A DNA stretch of 36,728 nucleotides. It comes from Acidisoma sp035492295. Its GTDB lineage: Bacteria; Pseudomonadota; Alphaproteobacteria; Acetobacterales; Acetobacteraceae. The notes below the pieces were generated by a model. The model was not told the origin of the DNA and ran no database searches. It saw nothing but the letters and a program-made list of their open reading frames with translations. The stretch covers positions 1-36,728 of the forward strand of contig NZ_DATJJK010000091.1 of the NCBI RefSeq assembly GCF_035492295.1, read 5' to 3'. Every line of letters starts with the position of its first letter. Position 1 is the stretch's first letter. This document shows positions 16,157-24,726 of the stretch, in pieces. A program made the position numbers and the translations under genes.

Positions 16157-17188
16157 ATGACCGATGACTGCACCGAGCAGGGATCCGCACGCCGTCGCTT
16201 TCTGCAACTCGCCGGCCTGTCCGCCGGCGCCGCGAGCTTTGCCATGGCAAGCCTGGGCTCGACCCCGGCACTCGCGGAAGCCGCCGGCCGCTCCGGCAAA
16301 CCGCTGAAGGCGGCCTTTTCCAACGCCGGCCTTCAGGCAACCTGGTGCGCCCAGGGCAAGCGCGCGGCGGAATACTGGGGCAAGCTCTTCAATGTTGAGG
16401 TAACCTGGTTCGACGGCGAGCTCTCGGCCCCGAAGCAGCGCGCGGCCATCGACAATATGGCCTCCGAGAAATGGGATTTCGTCGCCATCCAAGCTTTTGG
16501 CATCGGCACGCTGACGACACCCGTGAACCGCATGATCGACGCGGGTATTCCGGTGATCGACATGGATACGCTGATCGCGCCACTTGCCTCCATCAATGTC
16601 CACAGCTTCATCGCCCCGGATAACGAGTTCATGGGCGCCTCCGTCACCCAGGCCCTGGTCAATGCCATCAATGGCGAGGGCAATATCGTCATGACGCAAG
16701 GCGCGCTGGGCCATACCGGCGCGCAGGGGCGCGCCCGCGGCTTCGAATCCATCATCAAGAAATATCCCAAGATCCATGTGCTGGACACGCAGCCCGGGGA
16801 TTGGGACGTCACCAAGGTCGCCCGCATCTGGGAAACGCTGCTCAACAAATATCCCAAGATCGACGCCGCCTATTTCCACAATGATGACATGGCCCTTGCT
16901 GCCTACAACGTCATGAAGGCGCATAACCGCACCAGCATCAAAATCGGTGGTTGCGATGCCATGCCGCCCGCCCTGGTGGCGGTGGAGGACGGGCGCATGA
17001 CGGCAACGGTCCGCAACCCCTCCTGCCGCATCCATGCCGGCGCCCTGATCGCGGGTGTCGCGGCCGTCGTCGACGGCCAGAAGACCGGTCCAGGCGGCAT
17101 CCCGAAGAACATCATTGCGGACGGGCCGGTGGTCACCCAGGCCAATGCGCCCGGCCTGATGTGGATGGAGGAGCAGTATCTGATCTGA
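16157..17188 (+). CDS. Sugar-type ABC transporter substrate-binding protein, Tat signal
   Basis: A 343-residue periplasmic binding protein of the RbsB-like (peripla_BP_4) fold. A twin-arginine signal is visible: ARRRFLQLAG at residues 11-20, a hydrophobic stretch to about 36, and a cleavage site after ALA at residue 40. The mature part contains IDNMASEKWDFVAIQAFG, IPVIDMDTLIAPL and AYFHNDDMALAAYNVMKAH, typical of ribose/xylose/galactose-class binding proteins. The substrate cannot be deduced. Tat export implies folding in the cytoplasm before export, seen often in such alphaproteobacterial proteins. First gene of a three-gene importer operon (gaps of 13 and 15 bases). Confidence 0.93.
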   Translation: MTDDCTEQGSARRRFLQLAGLSAGAASFAMASLGSTPALAEAAGRSGKPLKAAFSNAGLQATWCAQGKRAAEYWGKLFNVEVTWFDGELSAPKQRAAIDNMASEKWDFVAIQAFGIGTLTTPVNRMIDAGIPVIDMDTLIAPLASINVHSFIAPDNEFMGASVTQALVNAINGEGNIVMTQGALGHTGAQGRARGFESIIKKYPKIHVLDTQPGDWDVTKVARIWETLLNKYPKIDAAYFHNDDMALAAYNVMKAHNRTSIKIGGCDAMPPALVAVEDGRMTATVRNPSCRIHAGALIAGVAAVVDGQKTGPGGIPKNIIADGPVVTQANAPGLMWMEEQYLI

Positions 17189-17201
17189 GCTGGGCCAGCC
17201 G

Positions 17202-18692
17202 ATGTCTCCGCTTCTGCAACTGCGCGGCGTCTCGAAAGCCTTCGGCGGCGCGATTGCACTGAGGGAGATCGACTTCGCGCTTGGCGCGGGGGAGATTCAC
17301 GGGCTTGTCGGCGAGAATGGCGCCGGCAAGTCCACCCTGATGAAGATCATCGCGGGTGTTCACACGAGCTATGGCGGCGTGATGGAGCTGGAGGGCAAGC
17401 CGGTGCACTTCGCGTCGCCCGCCGATGCCCTCGCCGCCGGCATCGGCATGGTGCATCAGGAGCTTTCGGCGGTGCGCAGCCTGACCATCGCCGAAAACGT
17501 CTATCTCGGCGTGCAGCCGCTCAACCGCTTCGGTCTCGTCGATTGGCCGGCGATGATGAGCGGCGCCCGCGTGCTGCTCGACGGGCTCGGCATCGACGTC
17601 GATCCGCGCGCCCTGATGGGGTCGATCTCGCTCGGCACGCAGCAATTGGTGGAGCTTGCCCGCGTGCTGTTTTCCGGCGCCCGCATCATCATCCTGGACG
17701 AACCGACCTCGGCCCTTTCGCCACCCGAAACGCAGCGCCTGTTTGCGGTGTTGCGCCGGCTGCGCGACGAAGGCCACAGCCTCATCTTCATCTCGCATTT
17801 CCTCGACGACGTGCTGGATATCTGCAACCGCGTCACGGTCTTTCGCAATGGCGGCAAGGTTGCCGATGCCGATACCGTGGACATCGACAAGCCCTGGCTG
17901 ATCCGGCAGATGATCGGCCATAGCCATGGCGAGTTGGAGGAAAGCTATACCGGCGCGCTCTATCTCGACAGCAAGCCGGATTCGACCGTTATTCTACGCG
18001 CCGAGGCGCTGAGCCTGGACGCGGCCTTTACCGATATTTCCTTCGAAATCCGCGCGGGAGAGGTTCTGGGCCTTTACGGCTATCTCGGCTCGGGCCAACT
18101 CGATCTCGCGCGCAGCCTCTTCGGCAAGGAGCCGATGAAACGCGGCCGTGTGAGCATCGACGGCCGCACCGTCACACTCACCAGCACGTCCCGGGCACGC
18201 GCTGCGGGTCTTGCCTTCGTGCCGGAAAGCCGGCGCAGCATGCTCTTTGCGGAAGAGCCGGTCTTCAAAAACATGACCATCAGCATTCTGCAACGCATCG
18301 GTCGCCTGCTGCTGCATCCGACGGCCGAGCGTGGCATCGCACGAGATCATATCGGCAGTCTGCATATCCGGCCGCCAAGCACGGAGCGGCCGCTCGGTTC
18401 CCTCTCGGGCGGCAACCAGCAGAAGGTGGCGCTGGCGCGCTGGCTGACGCACCTGCCGCGCGTGCTGATGCTGAGCGAGCCGACCCGCGGCATGGATGTC
18501 GGCGCCAAGGAGGATGTCGTCCATATCGTGCGCGGGTTGAAAGCGCAGGGGATCGGCATTCTCGTCGTTTCGACCGAACCGGAGACGGTACTGTCCATGG
18601 CCGACCGAATTCTGGTCATGAAGAAAGGCCGCATCGTGCATGAATTCGCGGGCGAAGCCATCAGCAAGGACCGCCTTCTGGCGGCCGCCTAA
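17202..18692 (+). CDS. Sugar-type ABC transporter ATP-binding protein (RbsA-like, two ABC domains)
   Basis: A 496-residue cytoplasmic ATPase with two fused nucleotide-binding domains that energises the importer. Domain 1 has an intact Walker A (GENGAGKST, residues 37-45), a signature-like SLGTQQ and Walker B IIILDEPTSAL. Domain 2 has the degenerate Walker A usual for RbsA/MglA (LYGYLGSGQLDLARSLF), an intact signature LSGGNQQKVALARW, but a Walker B that reads LMLSEPTRGMDVG, with Ser425 in place of the aspartate normally before the glutamate. The substitution is unusual even for this family and implies that domain 2 is catalytically weakened. Its place between the binding protein and permease genes confirms the role. 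Confidence 0.94.
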   Translation: MSPLLQLRGVSKAFGGAIALREIDFALGAGEIHGLVGENGAGKSTLMKIIAGVHTSYGGVMELEGKPVHFASPADALAAGIGMVHQELSAVRSLTIAENVYLGVQPLNRFGLVDWPAMMSGARVLLDGLGIDVDPRALMGSISLGTQQLVELARVLFSGARIIILDEPTSALSPPETQRLFAVLRRLRDEGHSLIFISHFLDDVLDICNRVTVFRNGGKVADADTVDIDKPWLIRQMIGHSHGELEESYTGALYLDSKPDSTVILRAEALSLDAAFTDISFEIRAGEVLGLYGYLGSGQLDLARSLFGKEPMKRGRVSIDGRTVTLTSTSRARAAGLAFVPESRRSMLFAEEPVFKNMTISILQRIGRLLLHPTAERGIARDHIGSLHIRPPSTERPLGSLSGGNQQKVALARWLTHLPRVLMLSEPTRGMDVGAKEDVVHIVRGLKAQGIGILVVSTEPETVLSMADRILVMKKGRIVHEFAGEAISKDRLLAAA

Positions 18693-18707
18693 AGGAACAA
18701 TCAGGAC

Positions 18708-19739
18708 ATGGCTGAGGTTTTGACTGAAACAGGGGGACGGGGCGTGAAGCCGGTGGCCTGGGTACGGGCGCGTCTGCGCAATATCGCGCCCTTCGTGACA
18801 CTGATCTTCCTGGTCGTCTTCTTTGCCATCGCCAGTCCATCCTTCATCAGCATCGGCAATATCTGGAATATCCTGACGCAGATATCCGTCACCGGCATCA
18901 TCGCCGTCGGCCTCACCTTCGTTATTCTTTGCGCAGAAATCGACCTCAGTGTCGCGAGCGTCGCCAATGCCGTCGGCATCATCGCGGCCTTCTTCACGCT
19001 GCAAGACCCGAGCGTGAACATCGCGAACCTGCCGTTGTCGGGTTGGGCCGCGATCATGATCGCCCTGGGGGCAGCGGTCGGGCTGGGCCTCATCAACGCC
19101 ATCGGGATCACCCGCGTGGGTATTCCATCCTTCATCATGACGCTGGCCATGCTGCAGATCGGTGCGGGCATTTGCGCGTTGCTGGTGCGCGGGCAGATTG
19201 CCTATGCGGTGCCGCATCTCGCGGTGACGCTCGGCAGCAAGGCTCTGGGCCCGGTGCCTTGGATCGTCATCGTGCTGGCGATCACGCTGGCGGTCGGCCA
19301 TGTGGTGCTGACCTATACGCGCTTCGGCCGCTACGTATACATGGTTGGCGGCAACCGAGAGGCGGCGGAGTATTCCGGCGTCAATGTGAAGCTGATCATC
19401 TCTGCCGTGATGGTGATTTCGGCCGTCTGTTCAGGCCTCGCCGGCATCCTCGGCGTCGCCTATTTCGGCAGCGCCCAGCAGAACGAATTCGATAGCTATC
19501 TGCTGGATTCCATCTCGGCCGTGGTCGTCGGCGGCACCAGCCTGTTCGGCGGACAGGGCGGCATCGGCAATACCATCATCGGGCTCTTCGTGCTCGGTGT
19601 GCTGAACAACGGGCTGGACCACGTCAATATCGACAGTTTCCTGAAGATCCTCATCCGTGGGCTGATCCTGCTCGCGGCCCTCGTCATCAACGTCTATGCA
19701 CAGCGGATGAAGGCCACGTCGACCGCGGCGGAAGGCTGA
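18708..19739 (+). CDS. Sugar-type ABC transporter permease (RbsC-like)
   Basis: A 343-residue inner-membrane protein with about 8-10 hydrophobic segments, the membrane channel of the importer. Family motifs include GLTFVILCAEIDLSVASVAN, the IGITRVGIPSFIMTLAML stretch, GGNREAAEYSGVNVKL (the cytoplasmic coupling loop) and the conserved SISAVVVGGTSLFGGQGG. These place it in the BPD_transp_2 ribose/xylose class. It is the last gene of the operon and ends five bases from the stop codon of the convergent rcoM-like gene, leaving no room for a terminator between them. Confidence 0.94.
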   Translation: MAEVLTETGGRGVKPVAWVRARLRNIAPFVTLIFLVVFFAIASPSFISIGNIWNILTQISVTGIIAVGLTFVILCAEIDLSVASVANAVGIIAAFFTLQDPSVNIANLPLSGWAAIMIALGAAVGLGLINAIGITRVGIPSFIMTLAMLQIGAGICALLVRGQIAYAVPHLAVTLGSKALGPVPWIVIVLAITLAVGHVVLTYTRFGRYVYMVGGNREAAEYSGVNVKLIISAVMVISAVCSGLAGILGVAYFGSAQQNEFDSYLLDSISAVVVGGTSLFGGQGGIGNTIIGLFVLGVLNNGLDHVNIDSFLKILIRGLILLAALVINVYAQRMKATSTAAEG

Positions 19740-19744
19740 AAGCC

Positions 19745-20596
19745 TCACACCAGTCCGAACCGTTCCTTCAGGGCATGCAGCTTCTGTTTGCTCACCGGGA
19801 CGGCAGGGCCCAGCGCTTCCGGCAGGGCGACCAGAAAGCCTTCGTCCTGACGGACGAGTTCGGTGACATAGTCGAGATTGACGATATGGCTGCGATGCAC
19901 GCGCAAAAAGCGTGCGGGGTCAAGCCGGCTCTCCAGCACCGAGAGGGACAGGTTGGAGAGGTAACGGTCCTGCTGTGTCACGATCGTCGTGTAATGTCCC
20001 TCCCCTTCCAGCCGGCCGATATCCTTCACATCGACAAGCACGATGCGATTATGGCGGTAGACAGGAATGCGGGAGATGAGGCGCATCGGCCCCTCGCCTG
20101 TCGCCTCGTGGCCGGCACCGTTGCGCGGTGCGGTGGTGAGTTCCGTCAGATCGTAGAAGATCATGCAGGAGCCCACGCGCCCCTCCGCCGCCACCATCTG
20201 CGAGACCTTGATCATCAGCATCCGGTCCGGGATGTTGATCATCATGGCCTGGGGCGGTGCCGATTTGCCATGCGGGGAGGAGGAGCGATGGCCGAGCAGG
20301 AAGGCGATCTTCTCCCGGCTCTTCGGCGGGTGCAGGGACAGCACATCGACCCCGAACATGGCATCGAGCGTGACGCCGAGCGACGGCTCGGCCGCCGGTC
20401 GCAGCACCTGAATGGCAACGTCGTTCATCGCCGTCACACGGTTCTCGGCATCCAGCCAGACGATTCCGGGGTTGAACTGTTCAAGCTTGTGCTGGAAGGA
20501 TTCCGCAGACGCGCGCGTGCTGACGGCGGCGGGCTCGGCCGCTGCCCGGCCGACCGGATCCGGATCGGATACCACTATGTCCGGCGATGCCTTCAC
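19745..20596 (-). CDS. rcoM: RcoM-like CO-sensing regulator (PAS heme domain plus LytTR DNA-binding domain)
   Basis: A 283-residue single-component regulator. Residues about 32-155 form a PAS domain (AESFQHKLEQFNPGIVWLDA to CMIFYDLTELT); residues about 180-280 form a LytTR DNA-binding domain (RIPVYRHNRIVLVDVKDI; FLRVHRSHIVNLDYV). This order and the adjacency to coxMSL match RcoM, the heme-based CO sensor that activates cox genes. His89 in LSLHPPKSREK and Met118/Met119 in QAMMINIPDR match the reported heme ligands His74 and Met104; the position matching Cys94 appears to be His109. The GTG at 20596 is preferred because GGGGGAGG lies seven bases upstream; the frame is open to 20842 but the extra residues are low-complexity. 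It diverges from coxM. Confidence 0.88.
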   Translation of the reverse strand: MKASPDIVVSDPDPVGRAAAEPAAVSTRASAESFQHKLEQFNPGIVWLDAENRVTAMNDVAIQVLRPAAEPSLGVTLDAMFGVDVLSLHPPKSREKIAFLLGHRSSSPHGKSAPPQAMMINIPDRMLMIKVSQMVAAEGRVGSCMIFYDLTELTTAPRNGAGHEATGEGPMRLISRIPVYRHNRIVLVDVKDIGRLEGEGHYTTIVTQQDRYLSNLSLSVLESRLDPARFLRVHRSHIVNLDYVTELVRQDEGFLVALPEALGPAVPVSKQKLHALKERFGLV

Positions 20597-20890
20597 GCCG
20601 TCGCCTCCCCCAAAGCGAGCCTCTCCCAGGAAAGACCGGCGGGCCCCTCCGCGCAGCCATTTCCTGGCTTTTGAACCTGCTCTTCTTCCTGTCCTGACAC
20701 CGTATGGAGGTTCGCTGGGGGCGGCAAGCGCCGTTTCGCCCACGCCACCGTTCAAGTCCGTTTCAGCGCCGTTCACGCTGCCGGAGCGGCATTTCAGGGG
20801 AAAGCGGTTGCCGGCGGCGGGCCCCTCCTTGAGCTTGGGCACCAGACAAAAGCAGCCGCAGTCAAGCGGTCGAGGCTAAAGGGAGAGTCT
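20597..20890. promoter_or_regulatory. rcoM-coxM divergent promoter region
   Basis: 294 bases without an intact gene lie between the start codons of rcoM and coxM. The coxM side holds the phased TTNNNG array (20751-20797). GGGAGAG before the ATG at 20891 is the coxM ribosome binding site. I see no convincing -35/-10 pair for either gene, which fits activator-dependent promoters. The minus-strand frame of rcoM remains open across most of this gap. Confidence 0.55.
20751..20797 (+). promoter_or_regulatory. Phased TTNNNG direct repeats, candidate RcoM binding array
   Basis: Four TTNNNG elements in the same orientation: TTCAAG (20751), TTTCAG (20761), TTCACG (20772) and TTTCAG (20792). Their starts are 10, 11 and 20 bases apart, so all lie on one face of the helix, and the first three are preceded by CCG. 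LytTR proteins bind direct repeats spaced by about one turn, and a TTNNNG element has been reported for RcoM targets (from memory). The array lies 94-140 bases upstream of the coxM start codon. Confidence 0.55.
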
Positions 20891-21757
20891 ATGATCCCGC
20901 GTCCATTCGTCTATCACGCGCCCGAATCCCTCCAGGCGGCGATCGCCCTGCTGCGCGACCATGGCGACCAGGCAAAGCTCCTCGCCGGCGGCCACAGTCT
21001 CCTGCCCATGATGAAGCTGCGCTTCGCGGCACCGGAGCACCTCATTGATCTCGGCCGGATCGCGGCCTTGCGCGGCATCGAACTTGTAGGCAACGAGGTC
21101 CGCATCGGCGCCATGACCAGCGAGCGGGAGATCCTCGCCTCCCCCCTGCTCGCCGAACATCTGCCCCTGCTGGTTGAAACGGCGCGGCAGATCGCCGACC
21201 CTCAGGTGCGCACCAAGGGCACGATCGGCGGCGACATCGCCCATGGCGATCCGGGCAATGATCATCCGGCCGTCATGCTGGCGCTCGGCGCGCATTTCGT
21301 GCTGGTGGGGCCAACGGGCGAGCGTGTGGTGCAGGCGGCTGACTTCTTCCTCGGCACCTATGTGACGGCCCTCGAACCGGACGAAGTGATGACCGAAATC
21401 CGCATTCCGAAGCCGGCTGCGGGCAGCGGCACCTGCTACGCGAAGCTCAAGCGCAAGACCGGTGACTTCGCGACGGCGGCAGCCGCCGTGGTGCTGCGCG
21501 TGGAGCAGGGTCGCTGCGCAAGCGTGGCGATCGGCCTCACCAATCTGGCGCCGATGGCGATGCGCGCGGAGGCGGCAGAGGCGGCGTTGAGCGGCCATCC
21601 CGTCGATGGCGCGGCGATTGCACAAGCCGGTCGCCTGGCCGCAGAAGCCTGCGAGCCGGGTGCCGATCTGCGCGGTGACGAGGACTACAAGAAAGCGATG
21701 GCGGGCCAGATGGTGCAGCGCGCGCTGCGCACCGCCCTTTCCCGCTGCACCGGCTAA
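20891..21757 (+). CDS. coxM: CO dehydrogenase medium (FAD) subunit
   Basis: The flavoprotein subunit (288 residues) of aerobic CO dehydrogenase; it passes electrons from the iron-sulfur subunit to quinones through FAD. The two FAD pyrophosphate-binding motifs of the family are present: AGGHSLLP near residue 33 and TIGGD in TKGTIGGDIAHGDPGND near residue 112. The start IPRPFVYHAPESLQAAIALL is typical. It is the first gene of the cox operon, opposite rcoM, with GGGAGAG four bases before the ATG. coxS follows after 12 bases. Confidence 0.95.
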   Translation: MIPRPFVYHAPESLQAAIALLRDHGDQAKLLAGGHSLLPMMKLRFAAPEHLIDLGRIAALRGIELVGNEVRIGAMTSEREILASPLLAEHLPLLVETARQIADPQVRTKGTIGGDIAHGDPGNDHPAVMLALGAHFVLVGPTGERVVQAADFFLGTYVTALEPDEVMTEIRIPKPAAGSGTCYAKLKRKTGDFATAAAAVVLRVEQGRCASVAIGLTNLAPMAMRAEAAEAALSGHPVDGAAIAQAGRLAAEACEPGADLRGDEDYKKAMAGQMVQRALRTALSRCTG

Positions 21758-21769
21758 GGGACATTCCGT

Positions 21770-22291
21770 ATGACCAAGAAAACCGCCGTCAGCTTCCGGC
21801 TGAACGACCGGCCCGTCGATGTGCTCGTCGAGCCGCGCGAACTCCTCATCCACACGCTGCGCGAGAGGCTTGAGACCACAGGCCCCCATATCGGCTGCGA
21901 AACCAGCCATTGCGGCGCCTGCACGGTGGATCTTGACGGCATGTCCGTCAAATCCTGCACGGTTTTGACCGTGCAATGCGAGAACAGCCATGTCCTGACG
22001 ATTGAAGGCTTTGCCAAGGGGGGCCAGCTGCATGCCCTGCAGGAGGCCTTCATGCAGGAGCATGGGCTGCAATGCGGCTTTTGTACGCCGGGGATGATTA
22101 CCCGCGCCTACCGGCTGCTGCAGGAGAATCCGAGCCCGACGGAGGAGGAGATCCGCTACTGGATGTCCGGCAATCTCTGCCGCTGCACGGGCTATCAGAA
22201 CATCGTCAAGGCCATCCAGTATGCCGCCGCCAAGCTGCGTGGCGAGATCGTTGAGACCTCTCATCCGATGATGGCGGAGGTAACCGCCTGA
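21770..22291 (+). CDS. coxS: CO dehydrogenase small ([2Fe-2S]) subunit
   Basis: The iron-sulfur subunit (173 residues) of the CO dehydrogenase heterotrimer dimer. Both [2Fe-2S] clusters can be placed. The N-terminal plant-ferredoxin-type cluster uses Cys43, Cys48, Cys51 and Cys63 (GCETSHCGACTVD, KSC). The C-terminal helical cluster uses Cys102, Cys105, Cys137 and Cys139 (QCGFCTPGM, NLCRCTGYQN). It relays electrons from the Mo-Cu site to FAD. The length is close to the usual 160-170. Its stop codon overlaps the coxL start codon by one base, so translation is coupled. Confidence 0.96.
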   Translation: MTKKTAVSFRLNDRPVDVLVEPRELLIHTLRERLETTGPHIGCETSHCGACTVDLDGMSVKSCTVLTVQCENSHVLTIEGFAKGGQLHALQEAFMQEHGLQCGFCTPGMITRAYRLLQENPSPTEEEIRYWMSGNLCRCTGYQNIVKAIQYAAAKLRGEIVETSHPMMAEVTA

Positions 22292-24711
22292 TGAACGACA
22301 TCGCACGCGATCCCAAGGCCGATCTCGGCCGCCTGGAAAAGCTCGAAGGCATCGGCTGCGCCCGCAAGCGGCGCGAAGACCCGCGCTTCATCCAGGGCCG
22401 CGGCACCTATGTGGACGACATCCACCTGCCCGGCATGCTCTTCGGCGTCATGGTGCGCAGCCCCTATGCTCATGCCCGCATCAAGTCGATCGACACATCC
22501 CGCGCCCGCGCGCTGCCTGGCGTCCATGCCGTGCTCACCGCGGAGGACCTCAAGCCGCTGAAACTGCACTGGATGCCGACCCTCGCGGGTGATGTGCAGG
22601 CGGTGCTGGCGGATGGCAAGGTCCACTTCCAGAACCAGGAAGTTGCCTTCGTGGTGGCGGATGATCGTGCCATCGCCGCCGACGCCGCCGAACTCGTTGA
22701 GGTTGACTACGAGGAGTTGCCGGCCGTCGTCGACCCCTTCAAGGCGCTGCTGCCTGATGCGCCGGTGATCCGCGAGGACCTGGCAGGTAAGGATGTCGGC
22801 GCCCATGGCGCCCGGCGCCACCACAACCACATCTTCAACTGGCAGATCGGTGATCGCGACCGCACCGATCGCGCCTTCGCCAATGCCGCCGTCACGGTGA
22901 CGCAGGAAATGCTCTATCCGCGCGTGCACCCCTGCCCGTTGGAAACCTGCGGCGCAGTCGCGAGCTACGATGCGGTCAAGGGCGATCTCACCGTCTGGAT
23001 CACCTCCCAGGCACCGCATGTGGTGCGCACCGTGGTGGGCCTGCTCTCCTCCATTCCGGAATCCAAGATCCGCATCATTTCACCCGATATCGGCGGCGGC
23101 TTCGGCAACAAGGTCGGCGTCTATCCGGGCTATGTCACCGCCATCGTCGCCTCCATCGTGCTCGGCCGACCGGTGAAGTGGATCGAAAGCCGCAACGAGA
23201 ACCTGACCACCACGGCCTTCGCCCGCGATTATTGGATGACTGGCGAATTAGCGGCGGACGCGGATGGCCGCATCAAGGGTCTGCGCGTCAATGTCACTGC
23301 CGATCACGGCGCCTTCGATGCCTGCGCCGATCCCACCAAATGGCCCGCCGGCATGTTCCATGTCTGCACCGGGTCCTATGACATCCCGACCGCGCATGTT
23401 TCGGTCGATGGCGTCTATACCAACAAGTTTCCCGGCGGCGTCGCCTATCGCTGCTCCTTCCGGGTGACGGAGGCGGTTTATCTCGTCGAACGCATGATCG
23501 ACGTGCTGGCCCAGAAGCTGGGGCTCGACAAGGCGGAAATCCGCTTCCGCAATTTCATCCCCAAGGAGAGCTTTCCTTACCATTCGGCGCTCGGCCTGGA
23601 TTACGATTCCGGCGACTATGCACCGGCGCTTCAGAAGGTGCTGAAGGCGGTGGATTACGAGGCTTTGCGCGCCGAACAGGCAGCGAAGAGAGCCGATCCC
23701 AATTGCCCGACGCTGATGGGCATCGGCATCACCACTTTCACTGAAATCGTCGGTGCCGGCCCCTCCAAAAGCTGCGACATCCTGGGCATCGGCATGTTCG
23801 ACAGTTGCGAGATCCGCGTCCATCCCGATGGCTCGGCCATTGCCCGCATGGGCACGATCAGCCAGGGGCAAGGGCACCAGACGACCTATGCTCAGATCAT
23901 CGCGACGGAAGCCGGTATTCCCGCGTCCGTCATTCAGGTCGAGGAAGGGGATACTTCAACCGCGCCCTACGGGCTCGGCACCTATGGCTCGCGCTCCACG
24001 CCGGTCGCGGGTGCGGCCGTCGCCCGCGCCTCCCACAAGATCCGCGAAAAAGCTCGCAAAATCGCAGCCCATCTTCTGGAAGTCTCGCCGGAGGACATGG
24101 AATTCGATCTCGACCAGTTCCATGTCAAAGGCGATCCTGCGCGCGCCAAAAGCATGAAGGAGATCGCCTGGGCCGCCTATAACAACGTGCCCGAGAGCAT
24201 GGAGATGGGGCTGGAGGCGGTGGATTATTACGACCCGCCGAATTTCACCTTCCCCTTCGGGGCCTATCTCGCGGTGGTTGATATCGACAAGGGCACGGGC
24301 GAAGTGAAGGTCCGCCGCTTCTATGCGCTGGATGATTGCGGCACGCGCATCAACCCGATGATCATCGAAGGTCAGATCCATGGCGGGCTGACGGAAGGCT
24401 TCGCCGTCGCCTTCGGCCAGGAGCTGCCCTATGACGAGCAGGGCAATGTGCTCGGCGGTACCTTGATGGACTATTTCCTGCCGACTTCGGTGGAGACACC
24501 GCATTGGGAGACGGATTTCACCGTTACCCCCTCGCCGCATCATCCGATCGGCGCCAAAGGCGTCGCCGAGTCACCGCATGTCGGCTCCATCCCTTGTTTC
24601 AGCAATGCGGTGGTGGATGCCTTCGCCCATCTCGGCGTAACCCATACCGGCATGCCGCATAACGCCTATCGCACCTGGAAGCAGCTTCGTGCGCTCGACA
24701 TTGCCGGCTGA
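22291..24711 (+). CDS. coxL: Aerobic CO dehydrogenase large subunit, form I (Mo-Cu)
   Basis: The catalytic subunit (806 residues) that oxidises CO with water to CO2 at a Mo-Cu centre bound to molybdopterin cytosine dinucleotide. The active-site loop reads AYRCSFR at residues 385-391, the form I signature, with the copper-binding Cys at 388, the same number as in Oligotropha carboxidovorans CoxL. Gln240 (ITSQAPH) and Glu760 (GVAESPHVG; Glu763 in Oligotropha) are also conserved, as is DIGGGFGNK in the molybdopterin domain. Form II (putative) enzymes have AYRGAGR instead, so this gene is a true CO dehydrogenase by sequence. The ATG at 22291 overlaps the coxS stop. Confidence 0.97.
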   Translation: MNDIARDPKADLGRLEKLEGIGCARKRREDPRFIQGRGTYVDDIHLPGMLFGVMVRSPYAHARIKSIDTSRARALPGVHAVLTAEDLKPLKLHWMPTLAGDVQAVLADGKVHFQNQEVAFVVADDRAIAADAAELVEVDYEELPAVVDPFKALLPDAPVIREDLAGKDVGAHGARRHHNHIFNWQIGDRDRTDRAFANAAVTVTQEMLYPRVHPCPLETCGAVASYDAVKGDLTVWITSQAPHVVRTVVGLLSSIPESKIRIISPDIGGGFGNKVGVYPGYVTAIVASIVLGRPVKWIESRNENLTTTAFARDYWMTGELAADADGRIKGLRVNVTADHGAFDACADPTKWPAGMFHVCTGSYDIPTAHVSVDGVYTNKFPGGVAYRCSFRVTEAVYLVERMIDVLAQKLGLDKAEIRFRNFIPKESFPYHSALGLDYDSGDYAPALQKVLKAVDYEALRAEQAAKRADPNCPTLMGIGITTFTEIVGAGPSKSCDILGIGMFDSCEIRVHPDGSAIARMGTISQGQGHQTTYAQIIATEAGIPASVIQVEEGDTSTAPYGLGTYGSRSTPVAGAAVARASHKIREKARKIAAHLLEVSPEDMEFDLDQFHVKGDPARAKSMKEIAWAAYNNVPESMEMGLEAVDYYDPPNFTFPFGAYLAVVDIDKGTGEVKVRRFYALDDCGTRINPMIIEGQIHGGLTEGFAVAFGQELPYDEQGNVLGGTLMDYFLPTSVETPHWETDFTVTPSPHHPIGAKGVAESPHVGSIPCFSNAVVDAFAHLGVTHTGMPHNAYRTWKQLRALDIAG

Positions 24712-24726
24712 GAGCGAAAGAGCATC

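Noticed and set aside
20597..20842. N-terminal extension of the RcoM-like protein by 82 residues
   Set aside because: The extra part is low-complexity and lacks a good ribosome site, while GTG at 20596 has GGGGGAGG at ideal distance.
20876..22306. A 476-codon minus-strand open frame antisense to coxM and coxS
   Set aside because: Both sense genes have intact cofactor motifs; the antisense frame looks like codon-bias shadow.
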